Counted from the stretch's first letter, positions 45,103-58,139 are shown. The stretch is 64,000 bases of DNA from Brachypterus glaber (GCA_958510825.1 OY294051.1:26585265-26649264), one strand, 5' to 3'. The notes: generated by a model not told the origin, from the sequence alone. Translations and numbers: made by a program.

Positions 45103-45757
45103 CAGGCGCGTACATATGGGGGAGGGGTATATACCCCCCCAGAATCTTTATTTTTTATATATTTTTTTGTTATTTTAAATAAAAAATTAAAATAACAGCG
45201 GGTTTTTCTTTTCTTCGGGTAGGGGCGCCAAATTTCTTAGAAACAGGGGAATTTTTTTTTTCGGAGGGTGATTTTTTGTCTTGGTAGTGGCGGCAAGAGG
45301 GCCGCCAAATTTAGTAGAAGCGCTCAGGGATAAAGCTTTTTTTTTTGGAGGGTGTTTTTTTTGTTTTGATTTGATAAGGGGTGCTAATTTTTGTAGGAAC
45401 GCTTAGGGACAAAGCTGCTTTTTTCGGAGGGTGATTTTTTGTCTTTTGTCCAAATTTTGTAGAAGCGCTCAAGGATAAACCTTTTTTTTCAGAGACTGTT
45501 TTTTTTTTGTTTTGATAGGGGCGGCAGGTTTTGTATAAAGGCTTAGGGACAAAGCTTTTTTCGGTTTTTTTCGGAGGATGTTTTTGTTTGTTTTGGTAGG
45601 GGTGCCAAATTTTGTAGAAACGCTCAGAGAAAGAAAAGCTTTTTTTTTCGGAGGATGTTTTTGTAGGGGCGCCAAATTTTTATCAGAAACCTCCAAGGAC
45701 AAAGCTTTTTTTTCGGTAAGGGCGCCAAATTTAATAAAAATTATATCTACGCGCCTG
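45103..45757. mobile_element. CAGGCGCGTA element, copy D
   Basis: Direct copy of 8,772-9,425 with both tips (CAGGCGCGTA and TACGCGCCTG) and similar minisatellite units. Confidence 0.7.
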
Positions 45758-46332
45758 AAACGCACGGCTTTCAAGACGTATGTACTTCGAATTACTGTGT
45801 AAGTGACGACAGCCCAAAAAAGTTCAAAGTAGCGGCCAGTTGTCACCCATCTATTAGGCTAACATGGTACCATGTGCACAAGCAATAATCCTTTCCTAGA
45901 AAATCCAAAATTCAAAAATCGAATTAAGTTCATGTTTATGGGTCAAATACCCCATAGTGCAACGTCACATTGGTATTTGTCGTAGAGATTCTTCGCAGTG
46001 AACCTCATTGGGAGGTTTTTGTGCAAATACTAGTTAAAATACCTAGGTATGCAGGGTTGTTTAATTTTGTCCGGGTGGACAAAACTGGACGGAAGTAATC
46101 AAATTTTGGCGGACTGGACAAAATAAAAAATAAACTAATTTTGTCCCAAACTCTGGACAAAATTGGACAAAATCAAAAGAAAATTAAATATTAAATTTTA
46201 AAACGTATTTATCTATGTAAACATTAAAAAAAAACACTCAAATAATTAAAACAAAATAAAACATAAAACAACGAAAAAAAACCAAAAATATGTGACAAAA
46301 TTTAGGTTAGTTAACATAATATATAAATATAT

Positions 46333-47031
46333 AAAAGTCCAAAAGTTACCCCCCCCCCCCTTTTAACTTTTGAACGAGTTGACATATCGACTTCAAATTT
46401 AGAACTCTTAAATAAGACAACTTAAACTTTTAGCATATATTTGATATTTTCAGCTCTTAAAATGTGGGCAGGGGGGCATGGGGGGACATTTTTTAAAATG
46501 GAAAGGGGGGTCGTGTGATACATTATTTTTAAGCTTATATAATTCTCTATTTAAACTAACATTTTTAAATTTTTAAAAATGTTTTTTAAGGTTTTGATTT
46601 TTCAATTTTTTGCGCTAAAACATTCGATTTTTAAGTTTTTTTTTTATAAATTTTAATTTATGTCAACTAAAATTAGTTTAAAAGTATAATTAACATTTTT
46701 TTATGATGAAATTAGGCATTTTTAAAAATTTATTTGTTTTTTTTTAGAGGAATTTTTACATTAATACCCATTTTCAACCCCATTTTAAACCCATTTTTTT
46801 TTTAATTTAAAAATATGGAGTTAAATGGAGAATTTTATAAGCTTTAAAATGATGTATTACACGATCCCCCTTTCCATTTAAAAAAATGTGCCCCCATTTT
46901 AAGAGCTGAAAGTATTAAATATATGCTAAAAGATAGTTTAAGTTGTCTTATTTAAGAGTTCCAAATTTGAAGTCGATATCTCAACTGGTTCAAAAGTTAA
47001 GAGGGGGGGTGGTGACTTTTGGACCGCTCTG
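46333..47031. mobile_element. Tc1/mariner-type MITE, copy 2
   Basis: Second copy of the 7,795-8,508 element, inserted in an AT tract; copy B is uninterrupted here (ATATATAAATATATACATATATATGG near 9,985-10,010). The left tip is shortened to AAAAGTCCAAAAGTTACC, the right tip GGACCGCTCTG is intact. Confidence 0.7.
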
Positions 47032-47123
47032 TATATATATTCAAAATAATCCTCGTTTATATTTTTAAAAAATTGACTTTTTTCTTAATTTCAGTGCATG
47101 GTTTCCTTTCTATAAATTATTAA

Positions 47124-47363
47124 CACTGGTCGAATCGAAGTATTCATTTACCGAGGGAAAACAAAAATTAAAATAATTATTTTTTTTAAACATAAAAAAA
47201 AATTATAAAAATTATTTTTTCACGTTCCAAGTAAATCACTATGTAAAAACGGCGTCGACGCGAAAGTCCGGTTTGTTATAGTTTAAATTGTCTTTAAAAA
47301 ATACATTTTTTAATTCTAATATTTGCTTGCCCCTGGTAAATGAATACTTCGATCCGACCAGTG
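47124..47363. mobile_element. CACTGGTC MITE, copy D
   Basis: Tips CACTGGTCGAATCGAAG and CTTCGATCCGACCAGTG are the best preserved in the window; the interior is shorter than in B. Confidence 0.75.
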
Positions 47364-48138
47364 CTTATAAAGCACGAATAAAAACAACAAAAAACTCAAA
47401 TAAGCAAACATTTCTTTTTCTAAATTCAACTCAGGCTTAAACTTAATGAATCCAAATCGGCACCATATTTCAGTCCTATAAATGCAAAACTCTCTCTTCG
47501 ACAAAGAACACGTTCCGAGATATTTAGAAAAAACCATTTTAAACTGTTACAAATGTATTTGAAACGATTTTTTTGTTTAACAAGTAACATTTTTGAACAC
47601 AGTTTTAGTAAACCTAATTTTAAAAATCATAGTTTAGGGAAAAGGAGTAAACTTTAATTTTAAAAATGCAAAGAATAAGTTTTGTAAGTGACTGCTGTCA
47701 AAGAGAAAGCTTTGCATTTAATTTGCTCATAATATGCAAAACTTACTTTTTAATTTGACATTTATGTTTCTGTTTTAAGTTTGTCTGGCAAACCAAACAA
47801 CCAGAATATATTTCCACTATTCTTTGCAAAAAACAAATATACAATGTTGAGCTACCTCTAAACATCAATCGTGTTGGTTCATTTTTGAGCTGCAACCGTT
47901 TTTTACAAAGGAGCAACTTTTAAGTAACAGCATTTTTGATTTCGAAAATCGGGATTTTTTTTTGACATACCGTAACTTGCAGCTGCGAGTATACTCTAGA
48001 AAGCTGCTTTAAGCATTATATATCTTGTTATAATTAATAACAATCCTTATAATAAATAACAATGCTTATTTTTTGTAATATTGTTTGTTTTTTTTTTCAG
48101 GTTCAATGTTCATTATTTCAAGAAAGATTAAAATGAAA

Positions 48139-49845
48139 CCGGATAAACTGGAGTAGATATTTCGCTGCACAACTATGTAGTATTATTTACCTGGACAGCT
48201 ATTTTATCACCTATGCAGGCAGCTATTTTTTTCACCTAGTCCAACTCCTTTTCTATCAAAACTTTTTTTTAAAGATTTTATCATGTAAAATTTATATATG
48301 GATGTAATATGTAAAAAACTGTACAAGCCTATTCCTTACTAAATTGATGGACATAAATCATCATATTCCAGTGTAAAACGAGAAGTCAAACTCAACAGGA
48401 CAAAAAAAAGGTGGGTTTATATGATCATGACAGTTTTGAATTGGGGTCTTTAAATGAAGTGGCATTATTTTTCAACGAAAGATTAATTTCACTTTATTCA
48501 GAGTACCTAATTTAATTACTGTGGTGATTGTATACATCCACTTAAAGGTAAAAAGTTAAAACAGCAGCTTTTGTGAACAATATTTAAATTTGCATATTCT
48601 CTGGCCAGTTACTGGAGGGTGATAGCAATGGTTTAACTTTGCGTTCAATGAACTGTAAACGGCTAAACTCTCAATAACCCAAAGTAGCACAAGTATCTTT
48701 ATTTTTATTATTTATATTATTATTATTATTATTATTATCGTATATCATTAATTACATCTATTGAGCGGCGAGATCGCCGAAGTATTCTGTGTCAATATTT
48801 TACGTATTAAATTACTTATACTGGGGGCTTGCTAATAAATACATTTTATTGTCAAGTTCTTATAGATAGATACTTGTTATTTTTTTGGGAAACATGTCAT
48901 TGGATATGGTACTGGTTGAGTGCTGGACAGGACCTTCCGACTGAGTATGATTCACTCTGTAGCGCCTTTCAGTACACAGTATATTTAATTCATTGGCGGC
49001 GCATGCAGGTGGGGAAACTAACCTTTTGGAATAGCGTCGTATTTCCATGTACTTGAAAGCGTACGGCACCTTTCCACCCGCTCAAAAGTGCTTCGGTGCT
49101 TTTGGTAAGGTAACTGGGGATCGCAGAGGCGATTGTGGCCTGGATAGGGAAATTTGGTGCCTTTGTGATCACGAAATCGAGGGTATGGGGTCAACTTATT
49201 GGAGGACCCTAAAATAAGCACCTGCTACATAGTTCTAAAAGAATTTTGTAGTTCTTCCGGAAGGAATATTATGGAATTTTTTGCAACACTTTTAGTAGTT
49301 GTCTTAGTTTAGACTTCTGAGAATAGCGACCGGACACCGTGGTAACATTCGTGACTAAATCAAACGTATCTTTGTGTCAATTTCTAATCGCCCGTATGGG
49401 ATTAACGGTTGTTTTTGATGCATATCTTGACTTGTTTTGCTTCAGAGGAAATGCCTTATAGTGTAAGTTTCTCGCCTGTGGGGGATTTTCTCTGCAGAGG
49501 AATTCAGGTTTTAGTCACTTTTGCCTTTTGTCGAGATCCTTAGCCAGAACCATTATCTTCCTCAACGGGACGAGGGACTTAGACAAGGAATTGTCATACA
49601 TGGTATATCTAGTGTTTATCCAGTGCACATCCATTTCGCATGTTCATTAGACAACCAAATGCTCGACTTTAACAATTTACCAGACAACTGATGGATATCT
49701 CTTGGAACTAATTGATTGATCCATCAGATCTACATCAGCTGTCTGACTGGGCATTTAAATGTCTAATGCACATCTGACAGTTCATTATTTTTTTTAAACT
49801 TATTTAGTCATACATTAAAGGTAAAGGTCTACAGAGCCTTAATTA
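48139..49845 (+). repeat. Conserved non-coding module M, copy D
   Basis: Direct copy of 17,461-19,140, including the TTCG-loop hairpin near 49,080 and the (TTA)n tract near 48,715. Confidence 0.75.
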
Positions 49846-50144
49846 CAGGGTGCCCACAGATCGGGGAAGTTGGGAAAATAAGGGAATTTGGTCAACTTTA
49901 AAAAATTAGGGAAATCGAAATTAAACTCAAAAATGAGCAAAATAAATATTTTTTAATTTTTTGAAAAAACTTTTTATATTAATCATAGTGAGAAATATTC
50001 TTTTGTTTACAGCCTTATGTTTATGTTTAGCTCCCTTCACGTATTTAAAAAAACTTTTGTGTATGTAGGTATTAAAATCAGGGAAAATCCATCCATCAGG
50101 GAAATCTGGGGAAATATTATTTTGCAAATCCTGTGGTCACCCTG
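49846..50144. mobile_element. CAGGGTG-type MITE, copy D, empty site for the LINE
   Basis: Uninterrupted 299-bp element. CCCTTCACGTATTTAAAAAA near 50,035 is the pre-insertion state of the LINE target. Confidence 0.75.
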
Positions 50145-50560
50145 CATTAGATGTACTGTGATTGTGTGTGTTGTCTAGGTTCATTTTCCCTCTTTTGTGG
50201 TTGATAAAGACTGCAAACTGACTTGTCCACTTTAGCAGCCTGTGGCCTTTCTTACCGAAGCTTTTTATTAAAGACTCCGGGCTTCTTTAGTGGCATGGTC
50301 GACCTGTAGTCCGTAAATTTACTTATTCACAGTTTTAATTTTTTACCTTCTGTTCCAGATTCGACTTATTCAGGCTTGCCATTAGCAGGAACATAACTAT
50401 TCCTAGAGTTTTGAAAGTTGGCAACATTGAGTTTTAGCAATGTTGCCAATAGTGAAAATTTAACGCAAAAAATGGCGTATACTATTTTAAAGGGTCATAA
50501 CTCAAAAACTACGAGCTAGTTAAATATTCTTTCGGATTTGAAGGAGGGCCAAATCTATCT

Positions 50561-51142
50561 AGGACCAAAATTGGGGCCTTAAAATTTGTCGAAAAAAAAA
50601 CAGGGCTTTTTTTTTAAGATTGTAAAACTAACAATATTAAATAAAAAAAAACCTCGTAAAAAATTTCCTCTGCGGCGCTAACTTAGCTAATGAAGAACTG
50701 ACGACCATTTTTTAGAAGGGGCGTCACCTCAGCCCCCTGTACAAGTGCCGTAACTAAATTATGTTTCGGAAAAATAGGGAGCCCGGGAAAAAAGTATCCC
50801 CGGGGCTTCGACTGGCTCCGTCTGGCCCTAGCTAGAGAGAGAATAAGGACTTAAAATGGGAAATTTGCGCTTTTTTGTCCAAATAGTTGGTCATAAAATG
50901 CCTCAAATTGTCATAAAATCTGAAAATTTTCGGTGGGAGCCCTGCTACATATATAATATAATATGTATAACATATTGAGATACTTGTTTACATTTTTTCA
51001 CAATGAGTGTCCGTTAAAACTATTGAAAAGGGTTCTTTTTTGGTTTATTCTTCATACACTCACATATTAAACATACTGTACAAACGCAAATTATATTGAA
51101 AACAAGCAAAACGTTAAATTTTTAGGTCACATAACAACTTAA
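50561..51142. other. Non-repetitive spacer right of copy D, no gene seen
   Basis: No match to the composite units and no credible coding frame. A (GC-richer) stretch at 50,660-50,850 has no recognised features. Confidence 0.5.
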
Positions 51143-51288
51143 GGCCTATCCAGAGGCTCGCATAACAAGTATAGTACATAAGAATACGATGCCGTGATTG
51201 GCTTACAAGATACATGACGACACAGCAAGCCAATCACGGAATCGCATTCTTATATACTATGCTTGTTATGCGAGTCTCTGGATAGGAC
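51143..51288. mobile_element. 146-bp hairpin MITE, GGCCTATCCAGAG
   Basis: GGCCTATCCAGAGGCTCGCA is mirrored by TGCGAGTCTCTGGATAGGAC; pairing continues through CCGTGATTGGCTT/AAGCCAATCACGG to a loop of about 25 bp. No flanking duplication is obvious. Confidence 0.8.
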
Positions 51289-51890
51289 ATCTGTAATCTC
51301 CATGCATGCATGCATGCATATTTTCAAGCGCTCTGTTGTGTAAAACGGGCCGCGTCCCTTACTATCACGCATCAGAGCCGTAGCTATGGGGGGAAGCCTC
51401 CCCCCACCTATCTTGAAATCAAAAAAAGTTGCATATTTCATGGATTAAATATATAAAAGTTTTTTTTTTAGTCATGAACTTTTTTTTTGAGTTATGAGAA
51501 GGGGTGGGACCTTTTTTTTTTTTAGTCATGAACTTTTTTTTTGACGAGGAAAAAAGTTGTGTTTTTAGGCTACAAAAAGTTGCAATTTTTGACCTCCTCC
51601 CCCCCACCAAATCTCCTTCGCTACGGCCCTGCACGCATGACTGGATATACTATAGTGATTATCTTGATCGGTATATGTAGAAAACGACAGGAGGACAAGA
51701 ATTTCTATTGGAAAAATGTCCCTTTTGTTAAGTTTCTCAACTGAGTATTTATTAGTATTTAAGTCCTTTAAAGAAAGAAGGGTTGAAAAGTTTAAAAGCT
51801 GCTCTAATTTCTATTTTGGAATTATTAAAAAAAAATGCAGTGCAAGTATTTATACAGAATAAATAAAGAAATTACATATAATACATAATA
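51289..51890. other. Low-complexity spacer, no gene
   Basis: Contains (GCAT)n near 51,303 and a duplicated TTTTTTTTAGTCATGAAC segment (51,460 and 51,520). No supported gene. Confidence 0.5.
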
Positions 51891-52692
51891 AGTACCCGGT
51901 GTATTTCCAGTTATAGTTCAGTCTTTAGGTCAATAAAAGAGGCTTTACCTGGAAATAATTTAGGGAGTTTTGATTTTCGGTTTATTAGGTAGGATTTAAG
52001 GCCGCAAATAAAGAATTTTGCGACATTGAACTCGATTTGGAACTGTCATTTTTTTAACGTATTTTTCACAAAAAACAGACTTTTTAAAATATTTCAAGAT
52101 CGGTACATCCTAGGACAAAAAACGTTTGATATGAAAATAAAGAAGACCAAATCTCCAACATTTTTTGTGTCATGTATTTTTTGTACGACTTGTAGCTAAT
52201 TCACGGCACCGCCTTAAACGGTACACTGTAGGGTTTTAGAATTTTCTTTATGACTTTGTTAGGAAGGTTTTTTTATGCTTAATACAATGGTGATTCAATC
52301 GAAAATCAGTTTACTCGAGATAATGTGTGAATTATAAAAAAAAAAATTTACGTAAATTAAAAAGAAAGTGACAGATAGATTTTTTTAATTTTTACTCAAA
52401 ATGTTTTAAGGGGCATGCTCAACCGACGATAAAGAACAATTTTGTTTTTTTGAAAATAAAAATTAAAAATCTAAAAACGTATAGTGTAACGTTTAAGGCA
52501 TATTTTAAAAATCCGTTTTTTGTGAAAAACACGTTAAAAACAGTTCCAAATTGAGTTCAACGTCGCAAAATTGTTTTTTTTTATTTGCAGCCATTAACCC
52601 AACCCAATAAACCGAAAATCAAAACTCCCTGAGGTAAAGCCTCTTTTATTGACCTGGAGACTGGACTACAACTGGAAATATGCCGGGTACTG
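51891..52692. mobile_element. CAGTACCCGG MITE, copy outside the composite units
   Basis: Tips AGTACCCGGTGTATTTCCAG and CTGGAAATATGCCGGGTACTG; arms pair over most of 802 bp. Its presence here shows that this element moves independently of the composite unit. A direct half-copy follows at 53,107-53,450. Confidence 0.75.
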
Positions 52693-52890
52693 TACATAAT
52701 ACTTAAACAATCAGATATAAAAAAATATATAACTAAAAAGTGGATGATATCACATTTATAATTTGATTTAAGATCACATTCTGTTACAATTTTTCCATCT
52801 AATTTTAAAAACTATCAAAATGCGATTAAAGTTATTTTCTATTCTATTTTTTCTTGTATATAAAATCTGTAAGTTGGATTTTTTGCACTC

Positions 52891-53104
52891 CCAGGCAGCA
52901 CATAATAACTATTGGATATCCAGTGGTTATACTTTAGGGAGGTTAAAAAAATAGATGTCCACTGGATATCTTGTGCATATCCAGGATACAGGCGGACATT
53001 TGGATATCCATGGGATATCTAATGCGAATCCAGGCTATCCACTGGATATACTCTATATCCAGAAAGTATATTCCCTGGATATCTAATAGTTATTGTGCTG
53101 TCTG
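52891..53104. mobile_element. GGCAGCACA/GGATATCC MITE, copy 1
   Basis: GGCAGCACATAATAACTATT on the left is mirrored by AATAGTTATTGTGCTGTC on the right. The inside holds several ATATCCAGTGGATAT-type palindromes. About 210 bp, no ORF. Confidence 0.75.
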
Positions 53105-53106
53105 GA

Positions 53107-53793
53107 CTACGTAAATTAAAAAGAAAGTGCAAGATAGATTTTTTTTATTTTCACCGAAAATGTTCTAAGGGGCATGCCTAACCGACGATAAAGAACAATT
53201 TTGGTTTTTTGAAAAGAAAAATTAAAAATCTAAAAACGTATAGTGTAACGTTTAAGAGATATTTTAAAAATCCGGTTTTTTTTTGAAAAACACGTTAAAA
53301 AATAACAGTTCTAAATTGAGTTCAACGTCGCAAAATTGTTTTTTTATTTGCGGCCATTAACCCAACCCAAAAATCCAAACGAAAATCAAAACTCCCTGAA
53401 CTATTTTCAGGTAAAGCCTCTTTTATTGACCTGGACTACAACTGGAATATCAAATTGAAAAACTATCAAAATTGCGATTAAAGTTATTTTCTATTCTATT
53501 TTTTCTTGTATACAAAATCTGTAAGTTGGATTTTTTGCACTCCCAGGCAGCACATAATAACTATTGGATATTCTAAAGTATATCCACCGGATATCCAGTA
53601 GTTATACTTTAGGGAGGTTAAAAAAAATAGATATCCACTGGATATCTCGTGCATATCCAGTGGATATCCTGGATACAGGCGGACATTTGGACATCCATGG
53701 GATATCTAATGTGAATCTAGGCTATCCACTGGATATACTCTATATCCAGAAAGTATATTCCCTGGATATCTAATAGTTATTGTGCTGTTTGGA
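53107..53793. repeat. Tandem duplication of the preceding block
   Basis: ACGTAAATTAAAAAGAAAGTG starts near 52,360 and again at 53,107, and the order half-MITE, AAAGTTATTTTCTATTC, GGATATCC MITE repeats. The second GGATATCC MITE is at 53,543-53,793. The period is roughly 0.7 kb. Confidence 0.7.
53543..53793. mobile_element. GGCAGCACA/GGATATCC MITE, copy 2
   Basis: Longer version of 52,891-53,104 with extra ATATCC words (CCAGTGGATATCC). Open frames across it (ILDI/DILDTG-like strings) reflect the repeat. Confidence 0.7.
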
Positions 53794-54422
53794 CTAGTGC
53801 GAAAAGTAAAATAGTCGACGTTCATTGGTTAATTGATGTTGAAACTGATGACATATTTGAGCTTAAATGTCATTTTTTTTTGTCAAAAATACGAATTTAT
53901 TAGATTACGATCGAATAAAAAATAGTGTATGATACACGGACGAAAACTGTTTTTAGGGTGATTACCAAGATTGCCAACCGAGTTCAGTGGCAGTATTTTT
54001 CGTAAATGTATTATAAACTACTAAAAATATATTTTTTCTATTTTGATACTCTTATAAGGTCATAATCACACGCATTTTGCGTGTTCTTATAGGCCCATAA
54101 GAGGTCTCTACTTTTTTTTCTGTTGGGTTGGCAACATACAAAAGCCTATCTCTTGACGTTTTGCGTGCAAATGTCAATGTCGATTTAAAGTTTAATTTTT
54201 TACAAAATTTTGTGTTTGGGTTATTTTTACCGTGTTAAAATTGTGGACTGGTTAATTGCAGTGAAAAAAGAAGAGATGACTGTAAAATATATCGAAATAT
54301 CATTTTTTCTTAGAATTTTAAACATAGTATAAACTGTAATGCCAACCCAAAACAAAAATCCCTAAATCAGTCTCCATTTTAATTGTAAGTTTTTTAAATT
54401 TTAGAGCAAAATAGAAAAAATT

Positions 54423-54540
54423 GTATAAAGCACTCGTTTCATAACACGTTTTTAGCACACGAGTACAAGTTTAGAAAACGAGCCGCCTGCGGCGAGTTTT
54501 CTAAAGTACTAGTATGTTATGAAACTAGTACTTTAATATA
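54423..54540. repeat. Hairpin of about 118 bp with GAGCCGCC/GGCGAG core
   Basis: TATAAAGCACTCGTTTCATA is mirrored by TATGAAACTAGTACTTTAATA, and AAAACGAGCCGCC by GCGGCGAGTTTT. Probably a small MITE. Confidence 0.6.
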
Positions 54541-54560
54541 CTATATTAAGATAATTACAT

Positions 54561-55049
54561 CAGGGTGCACCCTGACCACAGGTTTGGACAATTAAGATTC
54601 CTTGATTTTTCTCAGGTTAAAATTTATAATTTTACCTGATTTTAGTACACACAAAAAAGTTTTTAAAACCAATACGCGCAAAAACATTAAATATGCTCTT
54701 TTGTTTATGAGTTATGGTATTTTATTTTTACTTTCCCCGACATGAAAATTTTTTATTGCTTTTTTTACGTTTTTTTTTTGGTGTTTTCCAAAAATCCAAA
54801 AAATATAATTTCCATAAAAAAAATTATGTGCCATTTCGTCTTTGAGTTATAATATTTTTTTACTTGTTTTCTGTAAAATGGGTCGATGGATTGGTGAAAC
54901 TTTATGAATAAATACTTGTTTTAGTAATAATTTATTATGTAGACCAAAGCTTTTTCAAGTTCCCTGATTTATCTGTGATTTTTTACACTTGATTAAGTTT
55001 CCGGACTCTTGCCTGATTTCCCTGTTTTTCCTGATCTGTGGGCACCCTG
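54561..55049. mobile_element. Diverged CAGGGTG-type MITE
   Basis: Tips CAGGGTGCACCCTGACCACA and TGATCTGTGGGCACCCTG, with CCTGATTTNCC-type words inside as in the other copies. Longer (489 bp) and diverged. Confidence 0.55.
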
Positions 55050-55080
55050 TTACATTTGAATAAAAAATAGTGTATACCTA

Positions 55081-56016
55081 GGGACACTAGATCTAGGTCT
55101 TAAGTTAGCAAGGCGAGAGACAACGGGAACCGTCAGAAAACATCTGAGCATCGGTTGCCATAGAGAGTTTCTTCACGGATTTTACTGCCCATCCTAAACT
55201 TAGAAATTAATCAAATCGAGCCGTTTTGAAGTTAATTTTTTGCTAAATTGCATCGTCGAAAATGTCAATAGATAACCTAATTTTTTGACGTAAACTTATC
55301 ATTTGTGTTTTAAAATAGTGTTAAATCGCAGCAAAACAGTGTTAATCATTAATAAACTTACGTTTCTAAAGAGTGTTACGCATTAATAACGTGTAACGAA
55401 GAAAATTAAATCGCTACAAACTATGTTTTTCATCCTATTTTAAACAGATGAGATAATGGACCATTTTTGCTTAATATGAGTTATTTCTACACCACATACT
55501 ACTGATAAAATCGACATATGATAAAATTTTAGTTCAGAATATAGATAAAATCATGCAATATTGTATTTACCTTATTAATTCGTGAAGATAAAGAAGAAAT
55601 TCCAGCCTGGCTGTCCAGAAATAACTCATATTAAGAAAAAATGGTCCATTATCTCAGCTGTTTAAAATAAGATGAAAAAAAAACTATTTTCTAGCGATTG
55701 ATTTTTCTTCCTTACACGTTATTATGCGTAACACTCTTTAGAAACGTAAGTTTATTAATGATTAACACTGTTTTGCTGCGATTAAACACTATTTTAAAAC
55801 ACAAATGATAAGTTTTCGTCAAAATATTAGGTTATCTATTGACATTTTCAACGATGCAATTTAGCAAAAAAATAACTTCAAAACGACTCGATTTGATTAA
55901 TTTCTAAGGGCAGTAAAATCCGTGAAGAAACTCTCTATGGCAACCGATCCTCAGATGTTTTCTGACGGTTCCCGTTTCTGTCACCTTGCTAACTTAAGAC
56001 CTAGATCTAGTGTCCC
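55081..56016. mobile_element. 936-bp palindromic element, GGGACACTAGATCTAGG
   Basis: GGGACACTAGATCTAGGTC is mirrored by GACCTAGATCTAGTGTCCC-like sequence, with TA on both sides (55,079-55,080 and 56,017-56,018). The two arms of about 465 bp pair almost end to end (GGGAACCGTCAGAAAACATC against GATGTTTTCTGACGGTTCCC). It splits a sequence resembling GAATAAAAAATAGTGTATGA seen at 53,915. No ORF. Confidence 0.8.
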
Positions 56017-57166
56017 TAATGATACCCAGTTTTAGGGCGATTCTGTGGGAATGTCGCTCTGCGTGCGCTTGCGCTAAAAACAGCATTTATCATCCTTGTA
56101 TCATTAATAACACTCAACGTGACTCAAACAATAACGGTTCTGAATCTTTTGGTAGAAGAACTTTTTTAATCGGTCATTTCATTTAAAAGTTATAACACAA
56201 ATAAAAGTTATAACAATAAAATAAAAGTTAAAAAGCAAGGCGCTTTTTTATTTGACAGTAGTATTTCAAATGTGGTAACATTACCTGAGGTGACTTCGAA
56301 AGATTTAGGTGACTTCAGACACTTTTTCGCAAAACCTTCTGAACCAAAGCACGTGTGCACAAGTTGTGAGGTTGTGTGCACAAGTTGTGGAATTGAATTG
56401 TATAATTATATATCATATTTTTTAATACATAGTACCTAAATTTAATGTTGATGATTTCACTTTCCAAATTTAAACACTCCTTTTCTTATACTTTTATTTT
56501 CTGGAGCCTGCAACACAATAGTTTAGTTAGTTATTTCAATGCGGGGTTCATAGCCCCCAAAACCTGGTCCCTAGGGACCTTTGTGTTAAACAATAATAAC
56601 AATAGTTAGTCAATAAATAATTTAGTTTAAAAAAACATCTGACTGATTAATTAAAAAGTATAAAACAAGAATAAAGAAAAATTGACAAAACTAATTTTTT
56701 AATCAAGTCTGCCACTGTAACCTGTTAAATATTTAAAAAAATTAAAATAATTTGAAATTAGCCTAACACCATGTAAAAATTTTATGTTAGGAAATTACCC
56801 AAAAATGGCTCTAAGCGCCAGAACACAATATCTATACAATAAAATTAAGTTTATTTATAGTCATTCTAGGACCTCGAAGGTGTTTTATACCATAATAGAC
56901 TGGTTAAATTACAAAAAATTTTAGTGCTACATACTATTTCATTCCATTCCAATATTTGGCGTTGGTACTGAGTTAGAGCCATATTATATGGCTCTAATAT
57001 AATATATAATAGTGACAATTTTGAAATAGTGGTAATTTTGAAACATAAAATTTGTAAATGCCATTAAGCTAATTTCAAATTATTTTAATTTTTTTAAATA
57101 TTTCAACAGTTTACAATGGCAGACTTTATTAAAAAATTAGTTTCGTCAATTTTGATTTTAAATATA
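56017..57166. other. Spacer with a diverged inverted repeat, no gene
   Basis: AAAAATTGACAAAACTAATT (about 56,690) and AATTAGTTTCGTCAATTTT (about 57,137) begin arms that pair through TTTGAAATTAGC/GCTAATTTCAAA over roughly 100 bp. No coding frame is supported. Confidence 0.5.
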
Positions 57167-57892
57167 CAGTGCGGTTCAAAAGTCACCCCCCCCCCTCTTA
57201 ACTTTTTAACGAGTTGAGATATCGATTTCAAATTTAGAACTCTTAAATAAGACAACTTAAACTATCTTTAAGCATATATTTGATACTTTTATCTCTTAAA
57301 ATGTGGCCAGGAGGGCATGGGGGGAATTTTTTTAAATGGAAAGGGGGGTCGTGTGATACATCATTTTAAAGCCTTTAAATTTCTCTATATAACCATAGAT
57401 TTTAAATTTTTTTAAACATGTTATTTAAGGTTTTGATTTTTCAGTTTTTTGTGCTAAAAAAATAAATTTTTAAGTTTTTTTTTGTTAATTTTTATTTATG
57501 TCAACTAAAATTCGTTGAAAAGTATAATTTACATTTTTTCATTAGGAAATTAGGCATTTTTAAAAAATTGTTTGGATTTTTTAAAGAAATTTTGACAAAA
57601 ATACCCATTTTCAACCCTATTTTAAACCCAAAAAAAATTTAAAAAAAAAATAAAAAATATACAGTTAATTGGAGAATTTTATAAGCTTTAAAATGATGTA
57701 TCACACGACCCACCTTTCCATTTAAAAAAATGTCGCCCCAGGCCCCCCTGCCCACATTTTAAGAGCTAAAGGTATCAAATATATGCTTAAAGATAGTTTA
57801 AGTTGTCTTATTTAAGAGTTCTAAATTTGAAGTCGATATCTAAACTCGTTCAAAAGTTAAGAGGGGGGGGGGGTGACTTTTGGACCGCTCTG
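57167..57892. mobile_element. Tc1/mariner-type MITE, copy 3
   Basis: Tips CAGTGCGGTTCAAAAGTCAC and GTGACTTTTGGACCGCTCTG, TA on each side (57,165-57,166; 57,893-57,894). Same family as 7,795-8,508. Confidence 0.8.
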
Positions 57893-58016
57893 TATTTGAA
57901 ACAAATGAAAATAAATACAAAAATATTCTACAAAATTATTTAATTAAACAAAAAAACACCCGACTCATTAACTAAAAAGTACGAAACAAGAATAATGAAA
58001 AATTATATTATATAGT

Positions 58017-58137
58017 AACCGTCGCAGTCGGAGGTCTCTTATGCCTTCATATTATTAATATATTTGTATATTTGAATTAAATTTGAAGATTTGTATCATT
58101 ATTATGATATTTAGGATTGCCCTCCGATTGCGACGGT
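58017..58137. repeat. 121-bp hairpin, AACCGTCGCARTCGGAGG
   Basis: AACCGTCGCAGTCGGAGG is mirrored by CCTCCGATTGCGACGGTT; the loop is AT-rich. It abuts the element at 58,140. Confidence 0.7.
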
Positions 58138-58139
58138 TT

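Larger units (their letters stand above)
43185..50560 (+). repeat. Composite repeat unit, copy D (internally deleted)
   Basis: Direct-orientation copy matching 5,970-10,500 of B, then jumping near 47,820 to the equivalent of 16,430, and continuing through module M and the CAGGGTG MITE to about 50,560. It lacks the CpG-module array, the 6.2-kb LINE and the mariner-type MITE at the B position, and carries that MITE elsewhere (46,333). It ends like copy A, not like copy B. Confidence 0.88.
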
